A DNA stretch of 6,275 nt, taken from assembly GCA_900319505.1 (NCBI GenBank), contig ONOV01000109.1, positions 1 to 6,275 on the forward strand. Direction: 5' to 3'. Source of the DNA: an uncultured Erysipelotrichaceae bacterium. Its GTDB lineage: Bacteria; Bacillota_I; Bacilli_A; Erysipelotrichales; Erysipelotrichaceae. Position numbers and translations under genes: made by a program. The notes beneath the pieces are model-generated. The model saw only the letters and a list, made by a program, of their open reading frames with translations, had not been told where the DNA came from and made no database searches. Each line of letters opens with the position of its first letter. Within the stretch, counting starts at the first letter, position 1. This document shows positions 1 to 6,095 of this stretch, piece by piece.

Positions 1-20
1 ATGCGTCCTTCTCTTTTCAT
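1..20 (-). CDS. Possible start of a further minus-strand gene, cut by window edge
   Basis: On the minus strand an ATG at 20-18 directly follows the TAA stop (23-21) of the NUDIX-like gene. It reads M-K-R-E-G-R before the window ends, with no stop. Direct abutment of stop and start would fit an operon of tightly packed genes. No strong Shine-Dalgarno sequence is visible in the preceding coding sequence, and six codons are too few to identify a product, so this is only a possible gene start. Confidence 0.3.
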
Positions 21-524
21 TTACTGCCGGTAGATCCGATAGGGCAGTTCAATATCAATCTGTTTCAGTTTCAGATAGTACTCAAGAATTTCCTGATGGG
101 TGATGACAAGAGAGAGATCCGTCAGTTCAGAGGGTTCTACCCATCTGAGCTCAAGTGATTCTTCTCCTACTTTTGTTTCCGGTATGGCATCCAGTTCACA
201 GACATAGCCAAATGAAACAATCCGGTAGATATTGCCATCCAGGAAATTGACGATACGGCTGGGATCATCAAATACCTTCAGCGGCTTCAACTGATCCGGA
301 TAGATCTTGATGCCGGTTTCCTTCATGGTTTTGCGTACAGCCGTATCCTTGAAGGTTTCGGTCGCATGCATATCGCCTGACACAATTCCCCATCTGAAGT
401 TGTCCTTACGCTTCTCCAGCAGAATTTTTCCTTCTGCTGTAATAATCACGGCCGAACCGAAACGGGCCGGACAGTTGGGATCCGGTGCGAAGGGATCATG
501 CAGGTAGTAAAGGGCCGTAGGCAT
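21..524 (-). CDS. NUDIX-fold hydrolase-like protein with degenerate Nudix box
   Basis: This 167-residue protein has the layout of a single-domain NUDIX protein. A first strand (about residues 23-38, GSAVIITAEGKILLEKR) leads to the W45-G-I-V-S-G50 segment, the Nudix box at 50-72, and a C-terminal half with the usual L-RWVEPSEL element near 125-134. NUDIX enzymes cleave nucleoside diphosphates linked to another moiety. The box normally reads G-x5-E-x7-R-E-U-x-E-E-x-G-U. Here G50, E56, R64, E69, G71 and I72 are kept, but the first Glu after Arg is K65 and the first Glu of the EE pair is K68. These positions hold catalytic or metal-binding glutamates in MutT-type enzymes, so activity may be reduced, altered or absent. 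The start at 524 lies 2 nt after the HIT stop, with an AAGGGTGA-type ribosome binding site inside the end of the HIT gene, so the two are probably co-transcribed. Substrate is unknown. Confidence 0.85.
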   Translation of the reverse strand: MPTALYYLHDPFAPDPNCPARFGSAVIITAEGKILLEKRKDNFRWGIVSGDMHATETFKDTAVRKTMKETGIKIYPDQLKPLKVFDDPSRIVNFLDGNIYRIVSFGYVCELDAIPETKVGEESLELRWVEPSELTDLSLVITHQEILEYYLKLKQIDIELPYRIYRQ

Positions 525-526
525 AT

Positions 527-925
527 TTATTCACCCTTTACCTTTGCCAGGATGGCATCAAGATCTTTTCCTTCATGTGGTGTCTCACGATAGCCGAAGC
601 CATCTGTTTCATCATAGCGGGGAATGATGTGAAAGTGCAGGTGGGGCACGCTCTGTCCTGCGGCTGTGCCGCAGTTATTGACAATGTTGAAGCCTTTGCA
701 GCCAGTGTTGCGTTTGATCTGACGCGCCAGCATCGTTACGGTCTTCATGCACTTTTCAACAGTTTCATCATCTGCCTCCAGAATGTTTTCGACGTGTTTC
801 CTGGGCATGACGATGGTATGGCCTTCGGTCAGCTGGGATATATCAAGAATCGCCAGTACATCCTCATCTTCATACACTTTCTTTGACGGTATTTTACCGG
901 CAATGATATCACAGAATACACACAT
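527..925 (-). CDS. hit: HIT family protein (HinT-like nucleotide hydrolase)
   Basis: This 132-residue protein is a full-length member of the histidine triad family, HinT branch, which are small cytoplasmic dimers that hydrolyse adenosine nucleotide phosphoramidates or related nucleotides. The catalytic triad H95-L-H97-F-H99-I-I is intact near the C-terminus (SVPHLHFHIIPR), preceded by the conserved GFNIVNNCG-AAGQ-V segment (78-92). N-terminal C2-x-x-C5 together with H44 (PRKHVE) matches the zinc site of many bacterial HIT proteins. The start at 925 is supported by a strong AGGAGGA Shine-Dalgarno sequence. It is the first gene of its unit, behind its own extended -10 promoter, and the NUDIX-like gene follows after 2 nt. 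A HIT gene near a PrsA-type foldase gene is also seen in Bacillus subtilis, so the neighbourhood looks ancestral. The family call is firm; the physiological substrate is not known. Confidence 0.95.
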   Translation of the reverse strand: MCVFCDIIAGKIPSKKVYEDEDVLAILDISQLTEGHTIVMPRKHVENILEADDETVEKCMKTVTMLARQIKRNTGCKGFNIVNNCGTAAGQSVPHLHFHIIPRYDETDGFGYRETPHEGKDLDAILAKVKGE

Positions 926-933
926 ATGATTAT

Positions 934-940
934 TCCTCCT
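934..940 (-). promoter_or_regulatory. Ribosome binding site of the HIT gene
   Basis: The minus strand reads AGGAGGA here, 8 nt before the ATG at 925-923. It is a near-perfect anti-16S match and fixes the HIT start. Confidence 0.85.
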
Positions 941-956
941 GGTCTAACTGTCTCTG

Positions 957-965
957 ATTATATCA
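957..965 (-). promoter_or_regulatory. Extended -10 promoter of the HIT/NUDIX unit
   Basis: The minus strand reads TGATATAAT, a perfect TGnTATAAT extended -10 element. No good -35 hexamer is present at 16-18 nt because that position falls in the U-tract and stem of the upstream terminator, which fits an extended -10 promoter that does not need one. Transcription would start near 950, giving a leader of about 25 nt that carries the ribosome binding site. The call rests on sequence match only. Confidence 0.7.
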
Positions 966-975
966 CGTCAGAATA

Positions 976-1000
976 AGAAAAAGACGCCTGCAGGCGTCTT
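976..1000 (-). terminator. Intrinsic terminator of the PrsA-like gene pair
   Basis: Positions 981-1000 form a perfect 20-bp palindrome that folds as an 8-bp stem (AAGACGCC / GGCGTCTT) with a TGCA loop. On the minus strand it runs straight into TTTCTTATT, so together with the end of the stem there is a run of five T. It starts 10 nt after the stop of the lipoprotein gene (TGA at 1013-1011). The opposite strand has no T-run after the stem, so it should work only leftward. It separates the foldase unit from the HIT unit. Confidence 0.9.
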
Positions 1001-1010
1001 CATGCATGTT

Positions 1011-1949
1011 TCAGTTGGAAGCAGCAGCTTCAGCACTGGAAGTGCTGGCAGCAGATGCTTTGGCACTGCTCTCATCATCCTGTACCAGGTAGTCGGAATA
1101 ATCCGCTTTGATACCGTTGTAGAGGGTGATGTCATAGATATGGAACTTGTGCTTCTTGAAATAGTAGGAAGTAGAAGCAGAGGATACTTCAGAGATATTG
1201 GCCAGTGCTTCAACCGCCTCATCCTTGAAGTCATCGGGATCGTCCGCATCAACTCTGACAAGGTTGAAGGTTGCACCATCAGAGCTCTTGACTTCCTGCC
1301 AGCCATCATCCGGGGTCAGAGCGCTGATGGCTGTTCTGACATAGGAATCGATGTCTGTGCTTTCATTTGTATACAGTGTGGAAGCGCCGGTGGAAGAGGA
1401 GTTGTGGCTGGAAGCAGCAGTTGCGGCATCTGTACCGGCATCCAGTTCTGCCTTGGCAGCGTTGAGATCATCTTCAGATGTGAAGGCAAGGATCGTAGCC
1501 TTGAAAGGCTTGTATGCCTTGCATAAGTTTTCGAAGTGGGACTTGACATACTTGTCGGTCATCTTGGAAGCCAGCAGGGAAGGAACAAGATAGTCATTCA
1601 GGTAGCTGTCTTCATCCATACCGGCCTGTTTCAGATAGGAAGTGAAGGAATCGCCATACATGGATTTGTATGTATCCAGCGTGGACTTTGCCTGATTGGT
1701 AATGTCATCAGTGACTTCGACTTCCTTCTTAGCAATCGTATTGGTGGCGTTGTTGATGCAGGTAGAAGCACCGGACATCGTCATCATTGTGCTGTAGACT
1801 TCACCTTTGGTAACAGAAGTATCACCGATCTTGAACAGAACCGTCTTTGAATCAGAGAGCCTGGCAGATGCATCAGAGCATCCGCTCAGGGTAACGCAGC
1901 AACCTGCCGCTGCCGCAATGGTCAATACTTTCTCGGCAATGTGTTTCAT
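1011..1949 (-). CDS. PrsA/SurA-like lipoprotein with degenerate parvulin domain
   Basis: This 312-residue exported protein starts with a lipoprotein signal peptide: K3, a hydrophobic stretch (about 8-20), and the lipobox L21-S-G-C24. C24 should be lipidated and anchor the protein to the outer face of the membrane. Residues about 36-142 (IGDTSVTKGEVYSTM to KSHFENL) resemble the helical SurA/PrsA N-terminal region. Residues about 147-233 keep the pattern of a parvulin domain (FKATILAF, AKAELDAGTD, ISALTPDDGWQEV, FNLVRV). The His of the usual A-S-H-I-L is replaced (T152), the GGDLGW segment reads GASTLYT (188-194), and the His of G-Y-H-I-I is N229, so isomerase activity is doubtful. A Ser/Ala-rich tail fills 294-312. 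A chaperone or foldase role for secreted proteins is the likely inference. The ATG overlaps the stop of the upstream paralogue by 1 nt, with AAGGAGG nine nt before it. Confidence 0.8.
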   Translation of the reverse strand: MKHIAEKVLTIAAAAGCCVTLSGCSDASARLSDSKTVLFKIGDTSVTKGEVYSTMMTMSGASTCINNATNTIAKKEVEVTDDITNQAKSTLDTYKSMYGDSFTSYLKQAGMDEDSYLNDYLVPSLLASKMTDKYVKSHFENLCKAYKPFKATILAFTSEDDLNAAKAELDAGTDAATAASSHNSSSTGASTLYTNESTDIDSYVRTAISALTPDDGWQEVKSSDGATFNLVRVDADDPDDFKDEAVEALANISEVSSASTSYYFKKHKFHIYDITLYNGIKADYSDYLVQDDESSAKASAASTSSAEAAASN

Positions 1950-1965
1950 CAGTTGGTTCCTCCTT
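1947..1965 (-). promoter_or_regulatory. Coupled stop/start (TGATG) with internal ribosome binding site
   Basis: The upstream gene's TGA (1951-1949) and the lipoprotein's ATG (1949-1947) share one A. The Shine-Dalgarno AAGGAGG (1965-1959) lies 9 nt before the ATG, inside the last codons of the upstream gene, where it encodes the E-G-G of the terminal TEGGTN. The arrangement suggests translational coupling and explains why the Ala/Ser tail ends in a different composition. Confidence 0.8.
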
Positions 1966-3034
1966 CTGTAGCAGCGCTGGCGGAAGCTGAAGCTGTGGCC
2001 GCAGCGGAAGCAGATGCGGATGCGGAAGCTTCCGGAGAAGCACTGGCAGACGCATCAGATGCATCACTTTCTACACCGAAGGCAGCCTTAATCTCTTTTT
2101 CAAGATCCTTGTCGCCCTTGAAGTCAACACCGAGATCCTTCGCCTTTGCCCATACTGCTGTATTCTGCAGGGTTGTGTCATATGTTGTGACAAGGGTAAC
2201 ATACGGATCATCATAATCCTTATCTTTCTCAAGTGTCTTGGCTGTGGAAGCATCGCACTTGATCTTGAAGTAGCCGAAGGAATCACTCTTGACCCAGTCG
2301 CTGACTTCACCTTCCTTGAGGCTCATCGCGGTTTCAAAGAAAGTGGAATCCAGAGAACTGGAAGAGTTTGTATCGATAATGCCGAGCACGCCGCCATTGG
2401 AAGCTGTGGAAGTATCTTCACTGTACTTGGTAGCGGTATCCGCAAAGCTTGAACCGTCATCCAGCATCTTGTCAACCGCATCCATACGGGACTGTTCATC
2501 CGCGGTAGGTGTATCCGGTACATTGGAAGAATCCTCAAACTGAACCAGGATGTAGGAGATCTTGCGGATCTTCAGATCATCGAAGTGGTCGGCCGCATAA
2601 GCACCGGTAACTCTGTTCAGCTTGATCTGGGTAATCAGATAGTCAGTCAGATCATCATAGCCGCTGGACGCAAGGTCGCTCTTGAGCTGTGTGTCTGCAC
2701 TGGAGGAATAGTTGCTTGAATAATTGGACTGAATGGATTCAGCCTGCTTGGCAGCGTCTTTCTTGATGGATTTTGTTGTACGGTAAGACTCGTTGGCAAC
2801 TGCTTTCTGGAAGAGAACAACATCAGCGTTTGTGCCCGTTGCCTTCTTCAGTGAATCATAGAAATCATCTGCGGTGACATCGCCGTCCGACAGGGAATAG
2901 ACGACATCCTTTCCGTTAACTGTTTTTCCTTTGAGCTTGCCTTTGTTCGTATCATAGATATAGTAGGTGCTGATTACGGCAAAGATCACAATAATCAGCA
3001 ATACGAACCAGTTCTTTTTTAGGAATTTGCCCAT
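1949..3034 (-). CDS. Membrane-anchored PrsA-like foldase with degenerate parvulin domain
   Basis: This 361-residue protein has a short basic N-terminus (MGKFLKK) and one hydrophobic segment (about 8-27, NWFVLLIIVIFAVISTYYIY) without a lipobox cysteine, so it is probably anchored by an uncleaved signal. An N-terminal helical region (about 50-153) precedes a parvulin-type domain (about 157-260): IRKISYILVQF, KMLDDGSSFADTATKYSED, ASNGGVLGII, TAMSLKEGEVSDWVKSDSFGYFKIK. This follows the PrsA order closely, but the catalytic positions differ: Y161 for the His of S-H-I-L, V216 for the Asp of GGDLGW, and F256 for the His of YGYHIIK. PrsA proteins help secreted proteins fold outside the membrane. Here a chaperone role without isomerase activity is inferred. 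The C-terminal 323-361 is a low-complexity Ser/Ala tail. It is first in its operon, with GAGGAGG only 4 nt before the ATG. Confidence 0.85.
   Translation of the reverse strand: MGKFLKKNWFVLLIIVIFAVISTYYIYDTNKGKLKGKTVNGKDVVYSLSDGDVTADDFYDSLKKATGTNADVVLFQKAVANESYRTTKSIKKDAAKQAESIQSNYSSNYSSSADTQLKSDLASSGYDDLTDYLITQIKLNRVTGAYAADHFDDLKIRKISYILVQFEDSSNVPDTPTADEQSRMDAVDKMLDDGSSFADTATKYSEDTSTASNGGVLGIIDTNSSSSLDSTFFETAMSLKEGEVSDWVKSDSFGYFKIKCDASTAKTLEKDKDYDDPYVTLVTTYDTTLQNTAVWAKAKDLGVDFKGDKDLEKEIKAAFGVESDASDASASASPEASASASASAAATASASASAATEGGTN
1952..2068 (-). repeat. Low-complexity Ala/Ser-coding tract
   Basis: This stretch encodes the C-terminal tail (residues 323-361) of the 361-residue foldase-like protein: S-D-A-S-D-A-S-A-S-A-S-P-E-A-S-A and onward, almost only Ala and Ser with a few Asp, Glu and Thr. 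On the plus strand it appears as imperfect GCGGAAGC / GCAGATGC / GCGGATGC units. The units are degenerate at the DNA level, so it is not a clean tandem repeat. A disordered linker or a glycosylated cell-wall spacer is possible, but nothing in the sequence proves this. Confidence 0.7.
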
Positions 3035-3063
3035 AATGCCTCCTCATGAAAAATAGCCTATTC

Positions 3064-3092
3064 ATTATAAGATAGGGGGATGCATTTTGCAA
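3064..3092 (-). promoter_or_regulatory. Housekeeping-type promoter of the foldase operon
   Basis: On the minus strand, TTGCAA (3092-3087) and TATAAT (3069-3064) are separated by exactly 17 nt. This is a strong sigma-A-type promoter with a perfect -10. Transcription would start near 3057, giving a leader of about 22 nt before the ATG at 3034 that includes the GAGGAGG ribosome binding site (3045-3039). Confidence 0.75.
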
Positions 3093-3196
3093 TTTACTGC
3101 GGCAATGATATGACTTCACATTCTGACAGGTATAAAGCGACATTTTGCATGATATGTCATCCAAAGAGCGTCATACACTCATTGTTTTTAGTTTAA

Positions 3197-3205
3197 TGGT
3201 ATAAT
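3197..3205 (+). promoter_or_regulatory. Extended -10 promoter of the suf operon
   Basis: TGGTATAAT is a perfect TGnTATAAT extended -10 element, with no convincing -35 hexamer 16-18 nt upstream. Transcription would start near 3212, leaving about 21 nt before the sufC ATG and including GAGG at 3221-3224, eight nt before the start codon. The short leader leaves no room for a structured RNA regulator, so any iron or redox control would have to act through a DNA-binding protein or elsewhere. Confidence 0.75.
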
Positions 3206-3232
3206 ACGCAGGCAGGAAAAGAGGTATTTTCT

Positions 3233-4081
3233 ATGAAAACACTTGAAATAAGAAACTTACATGTCACGGTAGAGGATAAGGAAATTCTCAAGGGAATCGA
3301 CCTCACTGTCAGAGAAAACGAAGTACATGCACTGATGGGCCCTAACGGCAACGGCAAAAGTACGCTGTTAAGTACAATCATGGGCCATCCCAAATACAAG
3401 GTAACCGAAGGCTCCATCACGTATGATGGAAAGGACATCCTGACCATGCCGGTCAATGAAAGATCTCTGGCCGGTATCTTCTTAGCCATGCAGTATCCCC
3501 AGGAAATCCCCGGGGTTACCAACAGCGACTTCCTGAGAGCTGCCATGAATGCCAGAAGCGGGAAGCCGGTACCGCTGTTCCGCTTCATCAAGGAAATGGA
3601 AAAGACCATTGAGGATCTGCAGATGAAGCCGGATCTGGCTCATCGTTTCCTCAATGAAGGTTTCTCCGGCGGCGAAAAGAAGCGCAATGAAATCGTACAG
3701 ATGGAAATGCTGAAACCGTCTCTTGCATTGCTCGATGAAATCGACTCAGGCCTGGATGTTGATGCACTGAAGATTGTGGCGGATGCCTTGAACAGATGCC
3801 ATGAAGAACAGCATATGGCCATGATGGTTGTTTCCCATTACGAACGTTTCTATGAGTCCATTCATCCGCAGTTCACCCATGTTCTGGTGGATGGCAGAAT
3901 CGTCAAGGAAGGCGATGGGGATCTGGCCAGACGCATTGATGCGGAAGGCTATGACTGGATTTACCAGGAGACCGGTGCCCAGCCTTCAGCAGAAGTGGAA
4001 GAAGAGAATATCAGACATGTGTCTGCTTCCATCGGTACCTGTGCCGTACGTCAGGCAGCGGAAGGAGCGAATCAGAAATGA
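3233..4081 (+). CDS. sufC: SufC, ATPase of the SUF iron-sulfur cluster scaffold
   Basis: SufC is the cytoplasmic ABC-type ATPase that binds SufB and SufD and drives conformational change during cluster assembly. All nucleotide-site motifs are present: Walker A G36-PNGNGK42-ST, Q-loop Q87 (AMQYPQE), the SufC-type signature FSGGEKKRNE (144-153), Walker B LALLD168-E169, D-loop SGLD (172-175) and H-loop H202 (VVSHYER). The core ends near residue 247 (GYDWIYQET), close to the usual SufC length of about 250. The protein continues to 282 with a tail rich in Glu then Ala that holds C270, which I do not recognise from well-studied SufC proteins. It is the first suf gene, 28 nt downstream of the extended -10 element, and its stop overlaps the sufD start as ATGA. 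Confidence 0.97.
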   Translation: MKTLEIRNLHVTVEDKEILKGIDLTVRENEVHALMGPNGNGKSTLLSTIMGHPKYKVTEGSITYDGKDILTMPVNERSLAGIFLAMQYPQEIPGVTNSDFLRAAMNARSGKPVPLFRFIKEMEKTIEDLQMKPDLAHRFLNEGFSGGEKKRNEIVQMEMLKPSLALLDEIDSGLDVDALKIVADALNRCHEEQHMAMMVVSHYERFYESIHPQFTHVLVDGRIVKEGDGDLARRIDAEGYDWIYQETGAQPSAEVEEENIRHVSASIGTCAVRQAAEGANQK

Positions 4082-4884
4082 CCCCGATCCATGTATCAAT
4101 GGATGTGCGTCTGAACCCGGGCTACAGTGAATATGCGATCGACAGTGAAAGAGATCTGGAACTGACTTTCCGGGCAGATCAGGATGCGGATGTGTTCATT
4201 GAGATTCATCACAGCGGAAAGCTGAACCTCAGAACCTATGCCGCAAGGGGCGTACATGTATCCTATCTTATATATAACCGCTGCGATTCTCTTCTGGAAA
4301 CAGAAGAAACGCATGAAGTCATGGGCGATGCGGATGTGACGGTTGCCTATGGTGAAATCAATTCTGCAGAGACAAAGCGCAATACCTATATGGTATTGAG
4401 AGAGGAAGGTGCCAGAGGGCTTTTCTCAAGTGCTTCCCTGGTCAGTACCAAGAAGAACTACCGCATGCAGGTGGTTAATGAAAGACCGCATACATATGGC
4501 GATATGAAGAACTATGCCGTTGTGCTCAAAGGCGGAAAGCTCCTGATTGATGCCGTCGGCAAGGTAGTCAAAGGTGCCCATGGATCAGAGTCCCATCAGA
4601 CTTCCCGTTCTCTTTCCTTTGAAGAAGGACAGTCAGCGGAAATTCTGCCGGAGCTGTTGATTGATGAATATGATGTACAGGCAAGCCATGCCATGTCCAT
4701 CGGCCGGGTTGATGAGGAACAGCTGTATTATCTGATGTCCCGCGGTCTTTCACTGGCACAGTGCACTTCATTGATCTCCGCCGGCTATCTCATGCCGATT
4801 ACCGAGACTCTGTCCAACCCTGAACTGCAGGAGAAACTTAAAGCTGAAATGCAGGAAAGGATCGGTGAAATATGCGCCAGGTAG
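4078..4884 (+). CDS. sufD: SufD-type SufBD-family scaffold protein, short form
   Basis: SufD pairs with SufB and SufC to form the cluster scaffold. The C-terminal half is clearly of this family: GSESHQTSRSL (169-179), PELLIDEYDVQASH204 (191-204) and the signature IGRVDEEQLYYLMSRGLS (208-225). H204 corresponds to the His in the SufD A/C-S-H motif, implicated in E. coli SufD at the SufB interface. At 268 residues it is much shorter than the roughly 420-440 of E. coli or B. subtilis SufD. It starts at the beta-helix core, so the usual N-terminal region is missing. The DNA upstream is the intact sufC end, so no lost start or frameshift explains this. Placement between sufC and sufS, and no SufB-like Cys at the TQCDS position, favour SufD over SufB. 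It overlaps sufC by 4 nt, with AAGGAG at 4062-4067, and overlaps sufS by 13 nt. Confidence 0.9.
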   Translation: MTPIHVSMDVRLNPGYSEYAIDSERDLELTFRADQDADVFIEIHHSGKLNLRTYAARGVHVSYLIYNRCDSLLETEETHEVMGDADVTVAYGEINSAETKRNTYMVLREEGARGLFSSASLVSTKKNYRMQVVNERPHTYGDMKNYAVVLKGGKLLIDAVGKVVKGAHGSESHQTSRSLSFEEGQSAEILPELLIDEYDVQASHAMSIGRVDEEQLYYLMSRGLSLAQCTSLISAGYLMPITETLSNPELQEKLKAEMQERIGEICAR

Positions 4885-6095
4885 AAGATATCCGCAGAGA
4901 CTTTCCGATGCTGGTGAATCATCCTGATTTCATCTACTTTGATTCAGGCGCCACATCCCTCAAGCCGCAGTGCGTCATCGATGCGGTAACTGATTTCTAT
5001 GCCGAGCACACTTCCAATGTACACCGCGGGGATTATGCGGTTGCCGTTGAAAATGACAGTCTCTATGATGGGGCCCGCAGAACCTTTGCCAGACTCATCA
5101 ACTGTGATCCCAAGGAAATCATCTACTGCCACAATGTCACCCAGGCCATGAATCAGATTGCCTTTTCCATGGCCCATGACTTTCTGCATGAAGGCGATAC
5201 GGTACTGATTTCAGAAGCAGAACACGCTTCCAATGTACTGCCCTGGTTCTATCTGCAGAAGGAATACGGTATTCATGTGAAATATATGCCCCTGGACAGC
5301 CAGGCCAATGTGGATCTTGCCGGTTATGAAAAGTGCTTTGAGGATCCTTCCATCAAAGCTGTCTCAGCCGCTCAGGTTACTAATGTCCTCGGTTCCGTAC
5401 AGCCTATTAAGGAAATGGCTGCCATCGCCCATGCCCATGGTGCGTACATGATAGTGGATGGAGCACAGTCGGTTCCGCATATGAAAGTGGATGTTCAGGA
5501 TCTTGATGTGGACTTCCTCGGCTTTTCTGCCCATAAGATGTGCGGCCCGGGCGGAGTCGGCATTCTGTATGGAAAGAAGAAGCTGCTTGATGCCATGACG
5601 CCGATGGAATTCGGCGGTGATATGAATGCCAGATTTGCGGATGACGGCTCCATGATTCTCAAGGAAACACCGGTCAAGTTTGAAGCCGGTACACCAAACA
5701 TTGAAGGCATCATCGGAGCGGAAGCAGCTGCCCGCTATATCATGGATATCGGTCTGGACAGCATCCATGCCTATGAAAAGGAACTGAGAGCCTACTTTGT
5801 TGAGAAAATGCAAAAGCTTGACAACATCGAGCTCTACAACCCTGACAATGCCTGGGGACCGATCGATTTCAATGCCAAAGGCGTATTCGCCCAGGACGCA
5901 GCCGGCTATCTTGCGTCAAAGAACATTGCGGTCAGATCCGGCAATCACTGTGCCAAACTGCTGCACAATATCATCGGTACGGATCAGACCATCCGCGCAT
6001 CTCTCTATTTCTACAACACAAAAGACGAAGTTGACAGATTTGTCAAAGCCGCATCCGAAATATCACTGGAAAATGCGGTTGGTATATTCTTCTAG
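4872..6095 (+). CDS. sufS: SufS, group II cysteine desulfurase
   Basis: SufS is a pyridoxal-phosphate enzyme that converts cysteine to alanine and leaves a persulfide sulfur on its active-site Cys for the SUF pathway. The 407 residues match the family length. Visible landmarks are FDSGATSLKP (23-32), the cofactor-stacking His in SEAEH118-ASN, N171 (AAQVTN), D196 in VDGAQS, the Schiff-base Lys in SAH221-K222-MCGPGG, EAGTPN (271-276), substrate-binding R355, the active-site Cys in RSGNHC360-AK, and R376 in IRASLYFYNT. Nothing essential is missing. The start at 4872 lies 13 nt inside the end of sufD with AAAGGA ten nt upstream, so the two should be coupled. The sufU start follows the TAG stop by 11 nt. 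SufU is expected to accept its sulfur. Confidence 0.97.
   Translation: MRQVEDIRRDFPMLVNHPDFIYFDSGATSLKPQCVIDAVTDFYAEHTSNVHRGDYAVAVENDSLYDGARRTFARLINCDPKEIIYCHNVTQAMNQIAFSMAHDFLHEGDTVLISEAEHASNVLPWFYLQKEYGIHVKYMPLDSQANVDLAGYEKCFEDPSIKAVSAAQVTNVLGSVQPIKEMAAIAHAHGAYMIVDGAQSVPHMKVDVQDLDVDFLGFSAHKMCGPGGVGILYGKKKLLDAMTPMEFGGDMNARFADDGSMILKETPVKFEAGTPNIEGIIGAEAAARYIMDIGLDSIHAYEKELRAYFVEKMQKLDNIELYNPDNAWGPIDFNAKGVFAQDAAGYLASKNIAVRSGNHCAKLLHNIIGTDQTIRASLYFYNTKDEVDRFVKAASEISLENAVGIFF

Larger units (their letters stand above)
3035..3232. other. Divergent promoter region between the foldase and suf operons
   Basis: This 198-bp AT-rich gap holds the back-to-back promoters described separately. Between them (about 3093-3176) there is no gene. 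It does contain a two-part repeat: CATTTTGCA at 3083-3091 and 3141-3149, and ATGATATG at 3105-3112 and 3149-3156. The first CATTTTGCA overlaps the leftward -35 hexamer. I see no terminator, riboswitch or T-box fold; the predicted leaders on both sides are only about 20-25 nt. Confidence 0.6.

Noticed and set aside
1002..1526. Long plus-strand open frame (174 codons) opposite the lipoprotein gene
   Set aside because: It is antisense to a gene with a clear signal peptide, ribosome binding site and terminator, and its translation is Gly/Cys/Ile-rich with no recognisable domain.
1952..2068. CRISPR-like or tandem DNA repeat in the GC-rich tract
   Set aside because: Units vary in sequence and length, stay in frame and encode an Ala/Ser tail; there are no spacers.
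2952..3164. Minus-strand open frame (70 codons) spanning the foldase promoter
   Set aside because: It covers the TTGCAA/TATAAT promoter and overlaps the foldase start in another frame; no domain is visible.
3206..3232. Riboswitch, T-box or other structured leader before sufC
   Set aside because: The predicted leader is only about 21 nt, too short for any such element.
3193..3609. Minus-strand open frame (138 codons) over the start of sufC
   Set aside because: It lies antisense to the Walker A region of an unmistakable SufC, and crosses the suf promoter.
4060..4090. Frameshift or fusion that truncated sufD
   Set aside because: sufC reads intact to a normal ATGA overlap and a suitable ribosome binding site precedes the sufD ATG; no SufD N-terminal sequence is present in other frames upstream.
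4078..4884. Assignment as SufB instead of SufD
   Set aside because: The protein lacks a Cys at the position of the SufB TQCDS motif, carries the SufD-like ASH204 signature, is too short for SufB, and sits in the sufD slot of a sufCDSUB order.
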